Counted from the first letter of the stretch, positions 37,550-48,079 are shown. The stretch: DNA of 64,000 nucleotides from Pseudomonas hydrolytica (GCF_021495345.1 NZ_CP099397.1:558001-622000); one strand, 5' to 3'. A program made the numbers and translations. The notes: a model not told the origin generated them from the letters alone.

Positions 37550-39229
37550 TCAGCGTTCGTGCACATAGGTGCCCGGCGCGGCTTCGCCGGCCGGGTATTT
37601 CTTGTTGCCCAGTTTGCTCGGCGCAGCCTTGGTCGCGCCGGAGCGCTCGGCCAGCCAGCCTTGCCAGTGCAGCCACCAGGAGTCGGCGTGCTTGGTCGAA
37701 CTTTCCTGCCAGGCCTTGGGATCCAGCGGCATCTCGCTGTTGGTCATGTAGCGCGCCTTGGGATTGCCCGGCGGGTTGAGGATGCTCTGGATATGGCCGC
37801 TGTTGGACAGCACGAACTCGCACTTGCCACCGAACAGGTGGGCCGACTTGTAGCAGGAATCCCAGGGGGTGATGTGGTCGGTGGTGCCGGCCACGACGAA
37901 GAAGTCGCAGGTGACCTGCTTCAGGTCGATCGGCGTGCCGCAGACTTCCAGCGCACCCGGGCGGGTCAGCGGGTTGGTCTGGAACATCTCGATGAATTCG
38001 CCATGCAGGGCGGCCGGCAGGCGCGTGGTGTCGTTGTTCCAGTAGAGGATGTCGAACACCGGCGGCTCGTTGCCCAGCAGGTAGTTGTTGACCCAGTAGT
38101 TCCAGATCAGGTCGTTGGGGCGCATCCAGGCGAACACCTTGGCCATGTCGCTGCCTTCCAGCACACCGGCCTGGTAGGAGCGGCGCTTGGCCGCCTCCAG
38201 GGTCTTCTCGTCGGCGAACAGGGCGACCTGGGTGTCGAGCTGGGTGTCGAGCACGCTGACCAGCAGGGTCAGGGCATGCACCTTCTGCTCGCCGAGGGCG
38301 GCATAGTGGCCGAGCAGGGAGGCGGTGGTCAGGCCGCCGGAGCAGGCGCCGAGCATGTTGACGTCCTTGCTGCCGGTGATGGCGCAGATGACGTCGATGG
38401 CTTCCTTGAGCGCCTCGATGTAGGTGGACAGGCCCCACTCGCGCTGCGCCTTGGTCGGGTTGCGCCAGCTGACCACGAAGGTCTGTACCTGGCTGCGCAG
38501 GAGGAAGCGCGCCAGGCTCTTGTCCGGCGACAGGTCGAAGACGTAGAACTTGTTGATCTGCGGCGGCACCACCAGCAGCGGACGCTCATGCACGCTCTCG
38601 GTGATCGGCTTGTACTGGATCAGCTCCAGCACGTCGTTGCGAAACACCACGGCGCCCTCGGTGGTGGCCAGGTTCTTGCCGACCTCGAAGGCGGCCATGT
38701 TCACCTGGCTGGGCATGCCACCGTTGTGAATCATGTCCTTGGCCAGGTGCGAGAGGCCGTCGAGCAGGCTCTTGCCGCCGGTCTCGAAGAAGCGTTTGAC
38801 CGCAGCCGGGTTGGCCATGCTGTTGGAGGGCGCCATGGCCTCGGTCATCAGGTTGATGACGAAGTGGCCGCGGCTGGCGTCCTGCTCGGACAGTGAGCTG
38901 TGCTCGATCCAGTCGTGCAGCTCCTTGCGCCAGGCCAGGTAGGTCTGCAGGTAGCGGCGGTACAGCGGGTTCTGGCTCCAGGCCGGGTCGGCGAAGCGGC
39001 GGTCGCCGTCTTCGGGCTTGAGCTCGGACTGGCCGAGCATGACGTTCTTCAGTTCGAGGCCGAAGTGAGCGACATGCTTGACGCTATGGAAGGGTTGCTT
39101 GAGCGCCTGGGCGAGCACCATGCGGGCAGATGTCAGGAGATCCTTGCCGCGGATACCGATCACCGGGTTGAGTCCCAGGGTGTTTTCCGAGGCCTGGCGT
39201 TTCAGGTCTTCGTTGTTCTTATCACTCAT
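37550..39229 (-). CDS. phaC1: Class II poly(3-hydroxyalkanoate) synthase PhaC1
   Basis: This 559-residue main PHA synthase carries NMLGACSGGLTTASL with the catalytic Cys at residue 296, the Asp region TTDHITPWDSCY and the His region SNSGHIQSILNPPG. N-terminal MSDKNNEDLKRQASENTLGL matches PhaC1 proteins. It is the promoter-proximal gene of phaC1-phaZ-phaC2-phaD, and a sigma-54-type promoter lies upstream. Confidence 0.97.
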   Translation of the reverse strand: MSDKNNEDLKRQASENTLGLNPVIGIRGKDLLTSARMVLAQALKQPFHSVKHVAHFGLELKNVMLGQSELKPEDGDRRFADPAWSQNPLYRRYLQTYLAWRKELHDWIEHSSLSEQDASRGHFVINLMTEAMAPSNSMANPAAVKRFFETGGKSLLDGLSHLAKDMIHNGGMPSQVNMAAFEVGKNLATTEGAVVFRNDVLELIQYKPITESVHERPLLVVPPQINKFYVFDLSPDKSLARFLLRSQVQTFVVSWRNPTKAQREWGLSTYIEALKEAIDVICAITGSKDVNMLGACSGGLTTASLLGHYAALGEQKVHALTLLVSVLDTQLDTQVALFADEKTLEAAKRRSYQAGVLEGSDMAKVFAWMRPNDLIWNYWVNNYLLGNEPPVFDILYWNNDTTRLPAALHGEFIEMFQTNPLTRPGALEVCGTPIDLKQVTCDFFVVAGTTDHITPWDSCYKSAHLFGGKCEFVLSNSGHIQSILNPPGNPKARYMTNSEMPLDPKAWQESSTKHADSWWLHWQGWLAERSGATKAAPSKLGNKKYPAGEAAPGTYVHER

Positions 39230-39300
39230 CTACGACGCTCCATTGTCCTGAGACGAATACCGGCGTGTTGGCGCGCACGGCGACACAGGGCCTGGTACTG

Positions 39301-39311
39301 CTCGGGTTACC
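39301..39311. promoter_or_regulatory. Proximal half of inverted repeat around the phaC1 promoter
   Basis: CTCGGGTTACC is an imperfect inverse (10 of 11) of GGTTACCCGAG at 39382-39392. The pair flanks the sigma-54-type element, so both could bind the same regulator, possibly PhaD. Confidence 0.35.
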
Positions 39312-39358
39312 GGGGGCGGATCGAGTCCGCATCTTTCGTTGCACCTGGCGCAGCCAAA

Positions 39359-39374
39359 TGCAGGGAACCTGCCA
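39359..39374 (-). promoter_or_regulatory. Candidate sigma-54 promoter of phaC1
   Basis: On the minus strand the sequence is TGGCAGGTTCCCTGCA. GG and GC are separated by exactly ten bases, the invariant -24/-12 spacing of RpoN promoters, and the match to TGGCACG-N4-TTGCA is good. The start of transcription would fall about 120 bases before phaC1. RpoN dependence of phaC1 has been described in P. aeruginosa. Confidence 0.65.
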
Positions 39375-39377
39375 GTT

Positions 39378-39392
39378 CCTTGGTTACCCGAG
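39378..39392 (-). promoter_or_regulatory. Candidate PhaD site upstream of the phaC1 -24 element
   Basis: The minus strand reads CTCGGGTAACCAAGG, immediately upstream of the -24 GG. It shares the GGGT..ACC..AAG pattern with 32503-32515 before phaI. Assignment to PhaD is inference. Confidence 0.35.
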
Positions 39393-39617
39393 TTTTTGAA
39401 GTTAAGCAAGCTGGTCGATGGCGCCGGAGTATGCCGCGATAGATTAGAAAACGCGCCCTAACTGCAGGGATCGGGTGGGGCGGGTAGAGGCAGCCGCTCT
39501 ATGGCGAGGCTTTGTCGTGAAGCTGGCGTAGGGGGCTGTGCGCACCGCCGGCAACCAGGAACGAGCCGAGCGAGATGCGGGCGATGCTGCGCGCGCCTGC
39601 GACCGGGGGGGGGCCGC

Positions 39618-39989
39618 TCAGAGCATCAGGCGCACGACCGACTCGTTGGGGTCGCGCGATTGGCCGGCGGCGCTGAGCTGCGCCAGGTAGTCGGCCCACA
39701 GCTGCTCCTGCTGGGTCGCCAGCTGGTACAGGTAGTCCCAGGTGTACAAACCGCTGTCATGGCCGTCGTCGAAGCACAGTTTCAGTGCATAGTTGCCCGC
39801 CGGCTCGAGGCTGCTGAGGCCGACATTGAGCTTGCCGGTCTGCAGGATCGGCTTGCCGTGGCCCTGTACCTCGGCCGAGGGCGAGTGCACCCGGAGGAAC
39901 TCGGCGCTGAGCCGATAGCTCTGCTCGCCGTAGCGCAGCTCCAGGGTCCTGGAGGCCTTGTGCAGTTTGATCGCGCTGGGGATGGGCAT
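39618..39989 (-). CDS. Stand-alone DUF971 protein
   Basis: This 123-residue protein is a single DUF971 (gamma-butyrobetaine-hydroxylase N-terminal-like) domain. It shows KLHKASRTLELRYGEQSYRL, AEFLRVHSPSAE and a typical ending FDDGHDSGLYTWDYLYQLA. No dioxygenase domain is attached. The zinc cysteines seen in the dioxygenase at 10744-11931 are absent here. Stand-alone members often neighbour Fe-S or hslVU genes, and the function is unknown. It lies 81 bases downstream of hslU on the same strand. Confidence 0.88.
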   Translation of the reverse strand: MPIPSAIKLHKASRTLELRYGEQSYRLSAEFLRVHSPSAEVQGHGKPILQTGKLNVGLSSLEPAGNYALKLCFDDGHDSGLYTWDYLYQLATQQEQLWADYLAQLSAAGQSRDPNESVVRLML

Positions 39990-40009
39990 GAGAGAGCTCC
40001 TGAAACGAT

Positions 40010-40069
40010 GCAGCCCGGATGCAATCCGGGACGCTTGCGAGCGCCCGCGGACTGAGTCCGGGCTACGGG
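40010..40069. repeat. GCAGCCCGGATGCAATCCGGG-type palindromic pair
   Basis: The first copy reads CAGCCCGGATGCAATCCGGG and the facing copy is GACTGAGTCCGGGCTACGGG. The element lies between hslU and the DUF971 gene and matches the family at 9034-9095. Confidence 0.72.
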
Positions 40070-40070
40070 C

Positions 40071-41411
<1,341 letters not shown>

Positions 41412-41450
41412 GGATCTGGCTCGCTATCGAAAACTGTGAGGCAGTGGACG

Positions 41451-41981
41451 CTACTCGGCGGCGTCCAGTTCCTCGATGGTCTGGTGGTGGTTGGTGAACA
41501 CGCAGATGTCGCCGGCGATGCCCAGGGCGGTCTGGGCCACTTCGAGGGCGGACAGATCGGTCTTTATCAGCAGGGCGCGTGCGGCCGCCTGGGCGAAGTT
41601 GCCGCCGGAGCCCATGGCGATCAGGCCTTCCTCGGGTTCGACGACGTCGCCATTGCCGGTGATGATCAGCGAGGCGTCCTTGTTGGCTACCGCCAGCATG
41701 GCTTCCAGGCGGCTCAGGCTGCGGTCGGTGCGCCAGTCCTTGGCCAACTCGACGGCGGCGCGCACCAGGTGGCCCTGGTGTTTCTCCAGCTGGCCCTCGA
41801 AGCGTTCGAACAGGGTGAAGGCGTCGGCGGTGGCACCGGCGAAGCCGGCCAGCACCTGGCCGTGGTACAGGCGCCGGACCTTCTTGGCGTTGCCTTTCAT
41901 CACGGTGTTGCCGAGGGATACCTGGCCGTCGCCAGCCATCACGACCTTGCCGTGGCGGCGTACTGAAACGATGGTGGTCAA
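41451..41981 (-). CDS. hslV: HslV, peptidase subunit of the HslVU protease
   Basis: This 176-residue proteasome-beta-like threonine peptidase starts [20 protein letters not shown]. Removal of Met exposes the catalytic Thr. Further conserved parts are [20 protein letters not shown] and [17 protein letters not shown]. hslV precedes hslU, giving the standard order. Confidence 0.97.
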   Translation of the reverse strand: MTTIVSVRRHGKVVMAGDGQVSLGNTVMKGNAKKVRRLYHGQVLAGFAGATADAFTLFERFEGQLEKHQGHLVRAAVELAKDWRTDRSLSRLEAMLAVANKDASLIITGNGDVVEPEEGLIAMGSGGNFAQAAARALLIKTDLSALEVAQTALGIAGDICVFTNHHQTIEELDAAE

Positions 41982-42077
41982 GGGAAGAGTCTCCGCGCTG
42001 CGGGGCGAATTGCCCGAATGGAAACTCAGATGGGGTGCCCGCCGCGGCTTTTCAACCGGCGGCGGGAGAAAGGTCGA

Positions 42078-42752
42078 TCAGCGGACCTGGCGCTGCTGTA
42101 ACAGCAGGTTGCTGAAACCGTTGCCGGCCAGGGTCTTCTGCGCGGCTGCCAGTTGTTCGCGGCTGGCGAAGGGGCCGACCAGCACGCGGTGCCAGGTTTC
42201 CTCGCGCACCTTGCCGGTTTCCACCCGCACGTTCTGGCCGAGCAGGATGATCTGCGCGCGCAGGCTGTCGGCGTCGTCGCGTTTGCGGAACGAGCCGGCC
42301 TGGAGGAAGAACTGGGTGGTGACCGGGGCGCTGGCGATCACCGGCGGTGGCGGCGGGGGCACTTCGCCATTGAGCGCGGCCTGGGCGCGGGCGGCGTCGA
42401 TCTTCGCCGCCTCCTCGGGCGTCACCGGTTTCTGCGCCGGCGGCGCAGGCGGGGTCTCTTCCAGGGCCTGCGGCAGAATCACTTCGGATTCCGGCAGCAG
42501 GGTATAGAAGTCGTACTTGGGCCGCGCCGGCTCGGCCGGTGCCGGTTTCGGCTCGGGCTTGGTCGTGCGCGCCTGTTCGCCGCGGTCGCGCTTGATCTCG
42601 TCGCGGCCCGGCTCGAGGCTGAACAGGAACATGAAGAAACCGCCGACCACCAGGCCGCAGGCCAGCCAGATCCAGCCGGGTACCGGCTTCTTGGCTGGCG
42701 CCTGGTAGCGGCTGGCGCCGCGCTTGGGTGCCGGTTTCTTGCGCGCTGCCAT
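42078..42752 (-). CDS. SPOR-domain membrane protein (FtsN-like)
   Basis: This 224-residue protein has a short basic N-terminus (ARKKPAPKRGASRYQAP), one membrane helix (WIWLACGLVVGGFFMFLFSL), a Pro/Glu-rich linker and a C-terminal SPOR domain (residues ~145-220; FLQAGSFRKRDDADSLRAQI and WHRVLVGPFASREQLAAAQ). SPOR domains bind denuded peptidoglycan at the septum, and the architecture is that of FtsN. It starts at the base next to the argS stop, so they are probably cotranscribed. Confidence 0.92.
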   Translation of the reverse strand: MAARKKPAPKRGASRYQAPAKKPVPGWIWLACGLVVGGFFMFLFSLEPGRDEIKRDRGEQARTTKPEPKPAPAEPARPKYDFYTLLPESEVILPQALEETPPAPPAQKPVTPEEAAKIDAARAQAALNGEVPPPPPPVIASAPVTTQFFLQAGSFRKRDDADSLRAQIILLGQNVRVETGKVREETWHRVLVGPFASREQLAAAQKTLAGNGFSNLLLQQRQVR

Positions 42753-44492
42753 TTACATGCGCTCCAGGGTTTCCAGGCCGAGCAGCTCCAGGCCCTGCTT
42801 GAGCGTGCGGCCGGTCAGGGCGGTCAGGCGCAGGCGGCTGTCACGGGTGGCCTCGTCTTCGGCGGCGAGAATCGGGCAGTTCTCGTAGAAGCTGGAGAAC
42901 AGCCCGGCCAGGTCGTACAGGTAGCTGCACAGCATGTGCGGCGTGCCCTTGTCGGCGACGCTGGCGAGCAGCTCGCCAAACTGCGCCAGCTTGGCGGCCA
43001 GGGCCTGTTCCTGCTCGGCGACCAGGGCGATCCGGCCGCCGATCTCGTCGATGCCCTTGCCCAGCTTGCGGAACACGCCGGCCACGCGGGTGTAGGCGTA
43101 CAGCAGGTAGGGCGCGGTGTTGCCCTCGAAGCTCAGCATCAGGTCGAAGTTGAAGCTGTAGTCGCTGGTGCGGTGCTTGGACAGGTCGGCGTACTTCACC
43201 GAGGCGATGCCGACCACGCGGGCGATGCGGCGCAGCTCGTCCTCGGCCAATTCCGGGTTCTTGCTCTTGACCAGCTCATAGGCGCGCTGCTCGGCCTCGT
43301 CGAGCAGTTGCACCAGCTTAACGGTGCCGCCGTCGCGGGTCTTGAACGGGCGGCCGTCCGGGCCGTTCATGGTGCCGAAGCCCATGTGCTCCAGCTCCAT
43401 GCTGGCGGGGACGAAACCGGCCAGGCGGGCACAGGCGAAGACCATCTGAAAATGCAGGGCCTGGCGCTGGTCGACGAAGTACAGCACACGGTCGGCCTTG
43501 AGCACGCCCGCGCGGTAGCGGGTCGCAGCCAAGTCGGTGGTGGCGTACAGGTAGCCGCCGCCGGCCTTCTGCACGATCAGCGGCAGCGGGTTGCCTTCGG
43601 CGTTCTTGAACTCGTCCATGAACACGCACTGGGCACCGTTGTCCTCGGTCAGCAGGCCCTTGGCGGCGAGGTCGGCGACCACCCGCGGCAGGTCGTCGTT
43701 ATAGGCGCTTTCGCCCTTGACGTCGGCCATGGAGAGCTTGACGCCGAGGCGGTCGTACAGTGCCTGGCAGTGCGACAGGGAGATGTCGTTGAAACGGTGC
43801 CACAGGCGCAGGCACTCGGCGTCGCCGGCCTGCAGCTGGACCACCAGTTCGCGGGCGCGGTCGGCGAACTCGGGCGATTCGTCGAAGCGCTTCTTCGCTG
43901 CGCGGTAGAAGCCCTCCAGGTCGGCCAGCTCGCTTTCGGCGGCGGCCGGGTTTTCCTGCATGTAGGCCAGCAGCATGCCGAACTGGGTGCCCCAGTCGCC
44001 GACATGGTTCTGGCGGATCACCGTGTCGCCGAGAAACTCCAGCACCCGCGCCACGCCGTCGCCGATGATGGTCGAGCGCAGGTGGCCGACGTGCATTTCC
44101 TTGGCCAGGTTGGGCGCCGAGAGGTCGACCACCACGCGCTGCGCCGGGCCGTTCTTATGTACGCCGAGCTTGGCGTCGGCCAGTGCCGCCTCCAGGCGCT
44201 GGGCCAGGGCGTCGCTGTTCTGGAAGAAATTGAGGAAGCCTGGGCCGGCGATTTCCACCTTGGCGATACCGTCGTCGGCCGGCAGGGCCGCGATCAGCTT
44301 TTCGGCCAGGTCGCGCGGCTTCATGCCGGCCGGTTTGGCCAGCATCATGGCGATATTGCTGGCGAAGTCGCCGTGGCTCTTGTCCTTGGTGTTCTCCACC
44401 TGGATGGCCGGGGTCAGGCCAACCGGCAGCACGCCATCGGCGGTCAGGCGGTCGAGGGCTTGCTGGATCAGGTGGCGAATGCTGTCTTTCAT
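42753..44492 (-). CDS. argS: Arginyl-tRNA synthetase
   Basis: This 579-residue class Ia synthetase has the HIGH-type motif [17 protein letters not shown] near residue 120. The anticodon-binding DALR domain forms the C-terminus (ending [12 protein letters not shown]). N-terminal [20 protein letters not shown] matches the family. Like most ArgS proteins it lacks an intact KMSKS. The SPOR gene starts immediately at its stop codon. Confidence 0.97.
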   Translation of the reverse strand: MKDSIRHLIQQALDRLTADGVLPVGLTPAIQVENTKDKSHGDFASNIAMMLAKPAGMKPRDLAEKLIAALPADDGIAKVEIAGPGFLNFFQNSDALAQRLEAALADAKLGVHKNGPAQRVVVDLSAPNLAKEMHVGHLRSTIIGDGVARVLEFLGDTVIRQNHVGDWGTQFGMLLAYMQENPAAAESELADLEGFYRAAKKRFDESPEFADRARELVVQLQAGDAECLRLWHRFNDISLSHCQALYDRLGVKLSMADVKGESAYNDDLPRVVADLAAKGLLTEDNGAQCVFMDEFKNAEGNPLPLIVQKAGGGYLYATTDLAATRYRAGVLKADRVLYFVDQRQALHFQMVFACARLAGFVPASMELEHMGFGTMNGPDGRPFKTRDGGTVKLVQLLDEAEQRAYELVKSKNPELAEDELRRIARVVGIASVKYADLSKHRTSDYSFNFDLMLSFEGNTAPYLLYAYTRVAGVFRKLGKGIDEIGGRIALVAEQEQALAAKLAQFGELLASVADKGTPHMLCSYLYDLAGLFSSFYENCPILAAEDEATRDSRLRLTALTGRTLKQGLELLGLETLERM

Positions 44493-44620
44493 GTTCGGCT
44501 CGGGTTGCCTGGGGCTTTGGTCGAAAACTGCGCATTATAGAAGCAGCGACCAGCGGCAGGCCATAACTTGTGGGCTGCGCGCTGCGCATCAAGGGTTGCC
44601 TGGTTGCGAATCTACGAGCT

Positions 44621-44641
44621 GGTGCGCACGGTGCACCCTAG
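44621..44641. repeat. GTAGGGTGCGC-type extragenic palindrome
   Basis: GGTGCGCACGGTGCACCCTA is the inverse orientation of the element at 5834-5860. It lies between the priA stop and the argS start. Confidence 0.55.
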
Positions 44642-44663
44642 GTTTGGGGAAGCACTGGTGCGT

Positions 44664-46895
44664 TCAGAACAGGTCGATCGGATCGACGTCCAGCGACCAG
44701 CGCACCGCACGGCCGCCGGGCATCTGCTCCAGCGCCTGCAGCCAGGGCGTCAGCAGGCGATGCAGCGGCGCACGGGCATTGCCCTGCAGCAGCAACTGCG
44801 CGCGGAAGCGTCCGGCGCGGCGTTCCATCGGCGCCGGCACCGGGCCGAGCAGTTCGATGCCGGACAGGCCCAGCTCGCCCAGCAGGTGCTCGGCTTCGTT
44901 GCAGGCCTCGTCGAGAAAGCTCTCGGCCTGGCCGGGCTTGTGCGCCTCGGCACGCAGCAGGGCCAGGTGGCAGAAGGGCGGCAGGCCGGCGCTGCGGCGT
45001 TCACTGAGCGCCTGTTCGGCGAAGGCGAAGTAGCCCTGCTCGGTCAGCTGTACCAGCAGCGGATGGTCGGCCAGGTGGCTCTGGATGATCACCTTGCCCG
45101 GTTCCTCGGCACGTCCGGCGCGCCCGGCAACCTGCACGATCAGCTGCGCCATGCGTTCGCTGGCGCGAAAGTCCGCGGAGAACAGGCCGCCATCGGCATC
45201 GAGAATCGACACCAGCGTCACCCGTGGGAAGTGATGCCCCTTGGCGAGCATCTGGGTACCGACCAGGATGCACGGCTCGCCCTTGTTGATGGTGGCGAAC
45301 AGCCGGTCCATGGCGCCCTTGCGCGAGGTGCTGTCGCGGTCGATGCGCAGCACCGGATGGTCGGGGAACAGCACCGCCAGACGCTCCTCGGCGCGTTCGG
45401 TGCCGGCGCCGACCGGGCGCAGGTCGACGTGCTGGCACTTGGGGCAATTGCTCGGCTGCCGCTCGACATGCCCGCAGTGATGGCAGCGCAGTTCCCGATG
45501 GCGCTGGTGCACGGTCATGCGCGCATCGCAGCGTGGGCATTCCGATAGCCAGCCGCAGTCGTGGCACAGCAGGGTCGGGGCGAAGCCGCGGCGGTTGAGG
45601 AACACCAGCACCTGCTGGCCGGCGGCCAGGGTCTGGGCGATGGCCTGCTGCATCGGCCCGGAAATGCCCGAGTCGAGTGGCCGGCTCTTCACATCCAGGC
45701 GCAGGAAGCGCGGCTGGCTGGCGCCGCCGGCGCGCTGGGTCAGCTTGAGCAGGGCGTAGCGGCCGCTGTGGGCGTTGTGCAGGCTTTCCAGCGAGGGCGT
45801 GGCCGAGCCCAGCACGATGGGCAGGTTCTCCTGGCGCGCGCGAACCAGCGCCAGGTCACGGGCGTGATAGCGCAGACCTTCCTGCTGTTTATAGGAGGCG
45901 TCGTGTTCTTCGTCGACGATGATCAACCCAGGGTTCTTCATCGGCGTGAACAGTGCCGAGCGGGTGCCGATGATGATGTCGGCCTCGCCATCGCGCGCGG
46001 CCAGCCAGGCATCCAGGCGCTCGCGGTCGTTCACCGCCGAGTGCAGCAGGGCGATGCGCGCATTGAAGCGGCGAGCGAAGCGATCGAAGGTCTGCGGGCC
46101 GAGGTTGATCTCGGGGATCAGCACCAGCGCCTGCTTGCCGGCTGCCAGGCACTGGTGGATCAGTTGCAGGTAGACCTCGGTCTTGCCGCTGCCGGTAATG
46201 CCGGCCAGCAGGAAGGCATTGAACTGACCCCAGCCCGACGCCACGGCATTCACCGCCGCGCGCTGCTCGGCGTTGAGCGGCAGCTCCGGTTGCGCCAGCC
46301 AGTGCGCCGGCTTGGCATGGGGCTGGGTGCGACGCACTTCCACGCGCACCAGCCCTTTCTCGTGGAGCAGCTGCAGGCTGTCGCGGTTGAGCTGCAGCTG
46401 GCTGAGCAGGCCGTGGGCGACGCCATGCGGGTGTTGTGCCAGGGCCTTGAGCGCCTCGCGCTGGCGCGGCGCACGAGCCAGGCGCGGATCGTCGACGCTG
46501 GCACCGCTGTTGACCAGCCAGAAGCGCTCCTGGCGCGTCTCCGCCGGCTCGCCCTGGCGCAACAGCACCGGCAATGCCCAGCTCAGGGTGTCGCCGAGGC
46601 TGTGCTGGTAGTACTGCGCCGTCCACAGGCACAGCTTGAACAGCGGGGCTGGCAGTGGTGGGCGGGCATCGAGCAGTTGCAGGGCCGGCTTGAGCTTGTC
46701 CGCCGGCACCTCGCTCTGGCTGTCCACCTCCACCAGAACGCCGATGATCTCGCGTCGGCCGAACGGCACACGCAGGCGCACGCCGGGCTGCAGCGCGCTG
46801 CGCGGCACGCCGGCAGGGGCGCGGTAGTCGAACAGGCGGCGCAGCGGCGAGGGCAGGGCGAGGCGCAGGATCAGATCGGGCACACGAGCCTCCAT
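44664..46895 (-). CDS. priA: Primosomal protein N' (replication restart helicase PriA)
   Basis: This 743-residue helicase restarts stalled forks. Walker A is LLAGITGSGKTEVYLQLIHQ, the DEAH-like motif is IIVDEEHDASYKQQ, and the zinc region contains CHDCGWLSECPRCD and CHHCGHVERQPSNCPKC. Helicase motifs QMLAKGHHFPRVTLV and VAGRAGRAEEPGKVI follow. The start at 46895 (MEARVPDLILRLALPSPL) is chosen by family alignment; a longer frame to 47162 runs into rpmE antisense and is not likely. It is divergent from rpmE. Confidence 0.95.
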   Translation of the reverse strand: MEARVPDLILRLALPSPLRRLFDYRAPAGVPRSALQPGVRLRVPFGRREIIGVLVEVDSQSEVPADKLKPALQLLDARPPLPAPLFKLCLWTAQYYQHSLGDTLSWALPVLLRQGEPAETRQERFWLVNSGASVDDPRLARAPRQREALKALAQHPHGVAHGLLSQLQLNRDSLQLLHEKGLVRVEVRRTQPHAKPAHWLAQPELPLNAEQRAAVNAVASGWGQFNAFLLAGITGSGKTEVYLQLIHQCLAAGKQALVLIPEINLGPQTFDRFARRFNARIALLHSAVNDRERLDAWLAARDGEADIIIGTRSALFTPMKNPGLIIVDEEHDASYKQQEGLRYHARDLALVRARQENLPIVLGSATPSLESLHNAHSGRYALLKLTQRAGGASQPRFLRLDVKSRPLDSGISGPMQQAIAQTLAAGQQVLVFLNRRGFAPTLLCHDCGWLSECPRCDARMTVHQRHRELRCHHCGHVERQPSNCPKCQHVDLRPVGAGTERAEERLAVLFPDHPVLRIDRDSTSRKGAMDRLFATINKGEPCILVGTQMLAKGHHFPRVTLVSILDADGGLFSADFRASERMAQLIVQVAGRAGRAEEPGKVIIQSHLADHPLLVQLTEQGYFAFAEQALSERRSAGLPPFCHLALLRAEAHKPGQAESFLDEACNEAEHLLGELGLSGIELLGPVPAPMERRAGRFRAQLLLQGNARAPLHRLLTPWLQALEQMPGGRAVRWSLDVDPIDLF

Positions 46896-46942
46896 GGACA
46901 GGCCGGCGATATTAGCACGCGACGGCCGGCGCCCCGCGCGGC

Positions 46943-46970
46943 TTGCATCGGACGACGCGTCTGGTAAGAT
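46943..46970 (+). promoter_or_regulatory. Possible sigma-70 promoter of rpmE
   Basis: TTGCAT (46943-46948) and TAAGAT (46965-46970) are separated by 16 bases. The boxes match consensus only partly, but the position about 70 bases before rpmE is right. Confidence 0.4.
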
Positions 46971-47039
46971 GCGCGGCCTATTTCTGTGCGGTGCCTGACA
47001 TTGGTCGGGTGGCGGCACGACTACCCCGAGGAAAGCACC

Positions 47040-47252
47040 ATGAAAGCCGATATCCATCCGAACTACGTCGAGATCGACGCCACCTGCTCCTGCGGCAACG
47101 TGATCAAGACCCGCTCCACCATTGGCAAGAACATCAGCCTGGACGTCTGCTCCGAGTGCCACCCGTTCTATACCGGCAAGCAGAAGGTGCTGGACACCGG
47201 CGGCCGTATCGATCGCTTCAAGCAGCGCTTCGGCGTGTTCGGCGCCAAGTAA
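47040..47252 (+). CDS. rpmE: 50S ribosomal protein L31 (zinc-binding type)
   Basis: This 70-residue protein starts [20 protein letters not shown] at 47040 with GAGGAAAG upstream. The cysteines CSCG and VCSECHPF form the zinc ribbon of the C+ type, which is replaced by a cysteine-less paralogue under zinc starvation. It lies between priA (divergent) and a secreted nuclease. Confidence 0.97.
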   Translation: MKADIHPNYVEIDATCSCGNVIKTRSTIGKNISLDVCSECHPFYTGKQKVLDTGGRIDRFKQRFGVFGAK

Positions 47253-47278
47253 GCGACCGAGCGACAGCGGAATCTGGC

Positions 47279-48079
47279 ATGCGCCACTCCGTGATACTGA
47301 AAAAGGCGTCCCTGGTGGGCGCCTTTTTCATTTCTCTTCTCTGTATCGACCTGGCCCAGGCCTTCTGCCCGCTGCGCGGCGATCTTGCCCAGGTCGCCGT
47401 GCGCCAGGTGGTCGATGGCGACACGGTGCGCCTGGTGGATGGGCGCAGCGTCCGTCTGATCGGCCTCAATGCCCCCGAGCTGGGGCGCAAGGGGCGCCCT
47501 GACGAACCGTTCGCGGTACAGGCCAAGCGCCGTCTGCAGGCGCTGGTCGATGCCAGCGACGGGCACGTCGGCCTGCGTTACGGCAAGCAGCGCAAGGATC
47601 GTTACGGGCGCACCCTGGCCCATCTCTACGACCACCAGGGGCGCAATCTGGAGGCTCAGCTGCTGGGCGAGGGGCTGGGTTTCATGGTGGCGGTCGCGCC
47701 GAATGCCGAACTGGCGAGTTGCCACGCCGCGGCCGAGCGCCAGGCGCGCAATGCACGTCTGGGGCTGTGGCGGCAGGACCAGGTGAAGCTGGCCGGGCAG
47801 CTGCGTGGCGGCGGGTTCGCCCTGCTGGGCGGTCGGGTGCGCGAGGTGCAGCGCAATCGAGGCGGTCTCTGGCTCGAGCTCGATGGCGGCAGGGTGCTGC
47901 GTGTGGCGCCGGAGTTGCTCGATCAGTTCGACGCACGCGCCCTGCAGCGCCTCGAAGGGCGGCGCGTGGAGGCGCGCGGCTGGGTCATCGATCGCCAGTC
48001 GCGTGGCGGCTTGAAAAACGGGCAGGCACGCTGGATGCTGCCGCTTACCCATTCGGCGATGCTGGAGGTGTTGCCATGA
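47279..48079 (+). CDS. Secreted thermonuclease-family (SNase) protein
   Basis: This 266-residue protein has a signal peptide (VILKKASLVGAFFISLLCID, cleavage near LAQA). The staphylococcal-nuclease fold follows, with VVDGDTVRLVDGRSVRLIGL, APELGRKG and YGKQRKDRYGRTLAHLY carrying the calcium and catalytic residues. A C-terminal extension of ~100 residues with an OB-like pattern (LELDGGRVLRVAPELLDQF) has no assigned role. The start codon lies just before a strong terminator-like hairpin (47300-47328) inside its own reading frame. It overlaps the next gene by ATGA. Confidence 0.9.
   Translation: MRHSVILKKASLVGAFFISLLCIDLAQAFCPLRGDLAQVAVRQVVDGDTVRLVDGRSVRLIGLNAPELGRKGRPDEPFAVQAKRRLQALVDASDGHVGLRYGKQRKDRYGRTLAHLYDHQGRNLEAQLLGEGLGFMVAVAPNAELASCHAAAERQARNARLGLWRQDQVKLAGQLRGGGFALLGGRVREVQRNRGGLWLELDGGRVLRVAPELLDQFDARALQRLEGRRVEARGWVIDRQSRGGLKNGQARWMLPLTHSAMLEVLP
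47300..47328 (+). terminator. Terminator hairpin of rpmE inside the nuclease gene
   Basis: AAAAAGGCG pairs with CGCCTTTTT around an 11-base loop, with a T-run at the end, 48 bases after the rpmE stop. It encodes residues ~8-17 of the nuclease (KKASLVGAFF), so it may attenuate nuclease and protease expression. Confidence 0.7.

Larger units (their letters stand above)
39230..39617. other. Noncoding stretch upstream of phaC1
   Basis: These 388 bases have no gene I can support. They hold the phaC1 leader and promoter (see 39301-39392). On the far side is a run of nine G residues (39605-39613) just past the stop of the DUF971 gene. The rest shows no recognisable structure. Confidence 0.7.

Noticed and set aside
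42153..44540. 795-codon open frame antisense to argS and the SPOR gene
   Set aside because: Typical shadow frame: it spans two real genes and has biased Gln/His/Ala/Val content without any domain.
44155..44592. 145-codon frame around the argS start
   Set aside because: It is out of frame with argS, which has the expected N-terminus at 44492.
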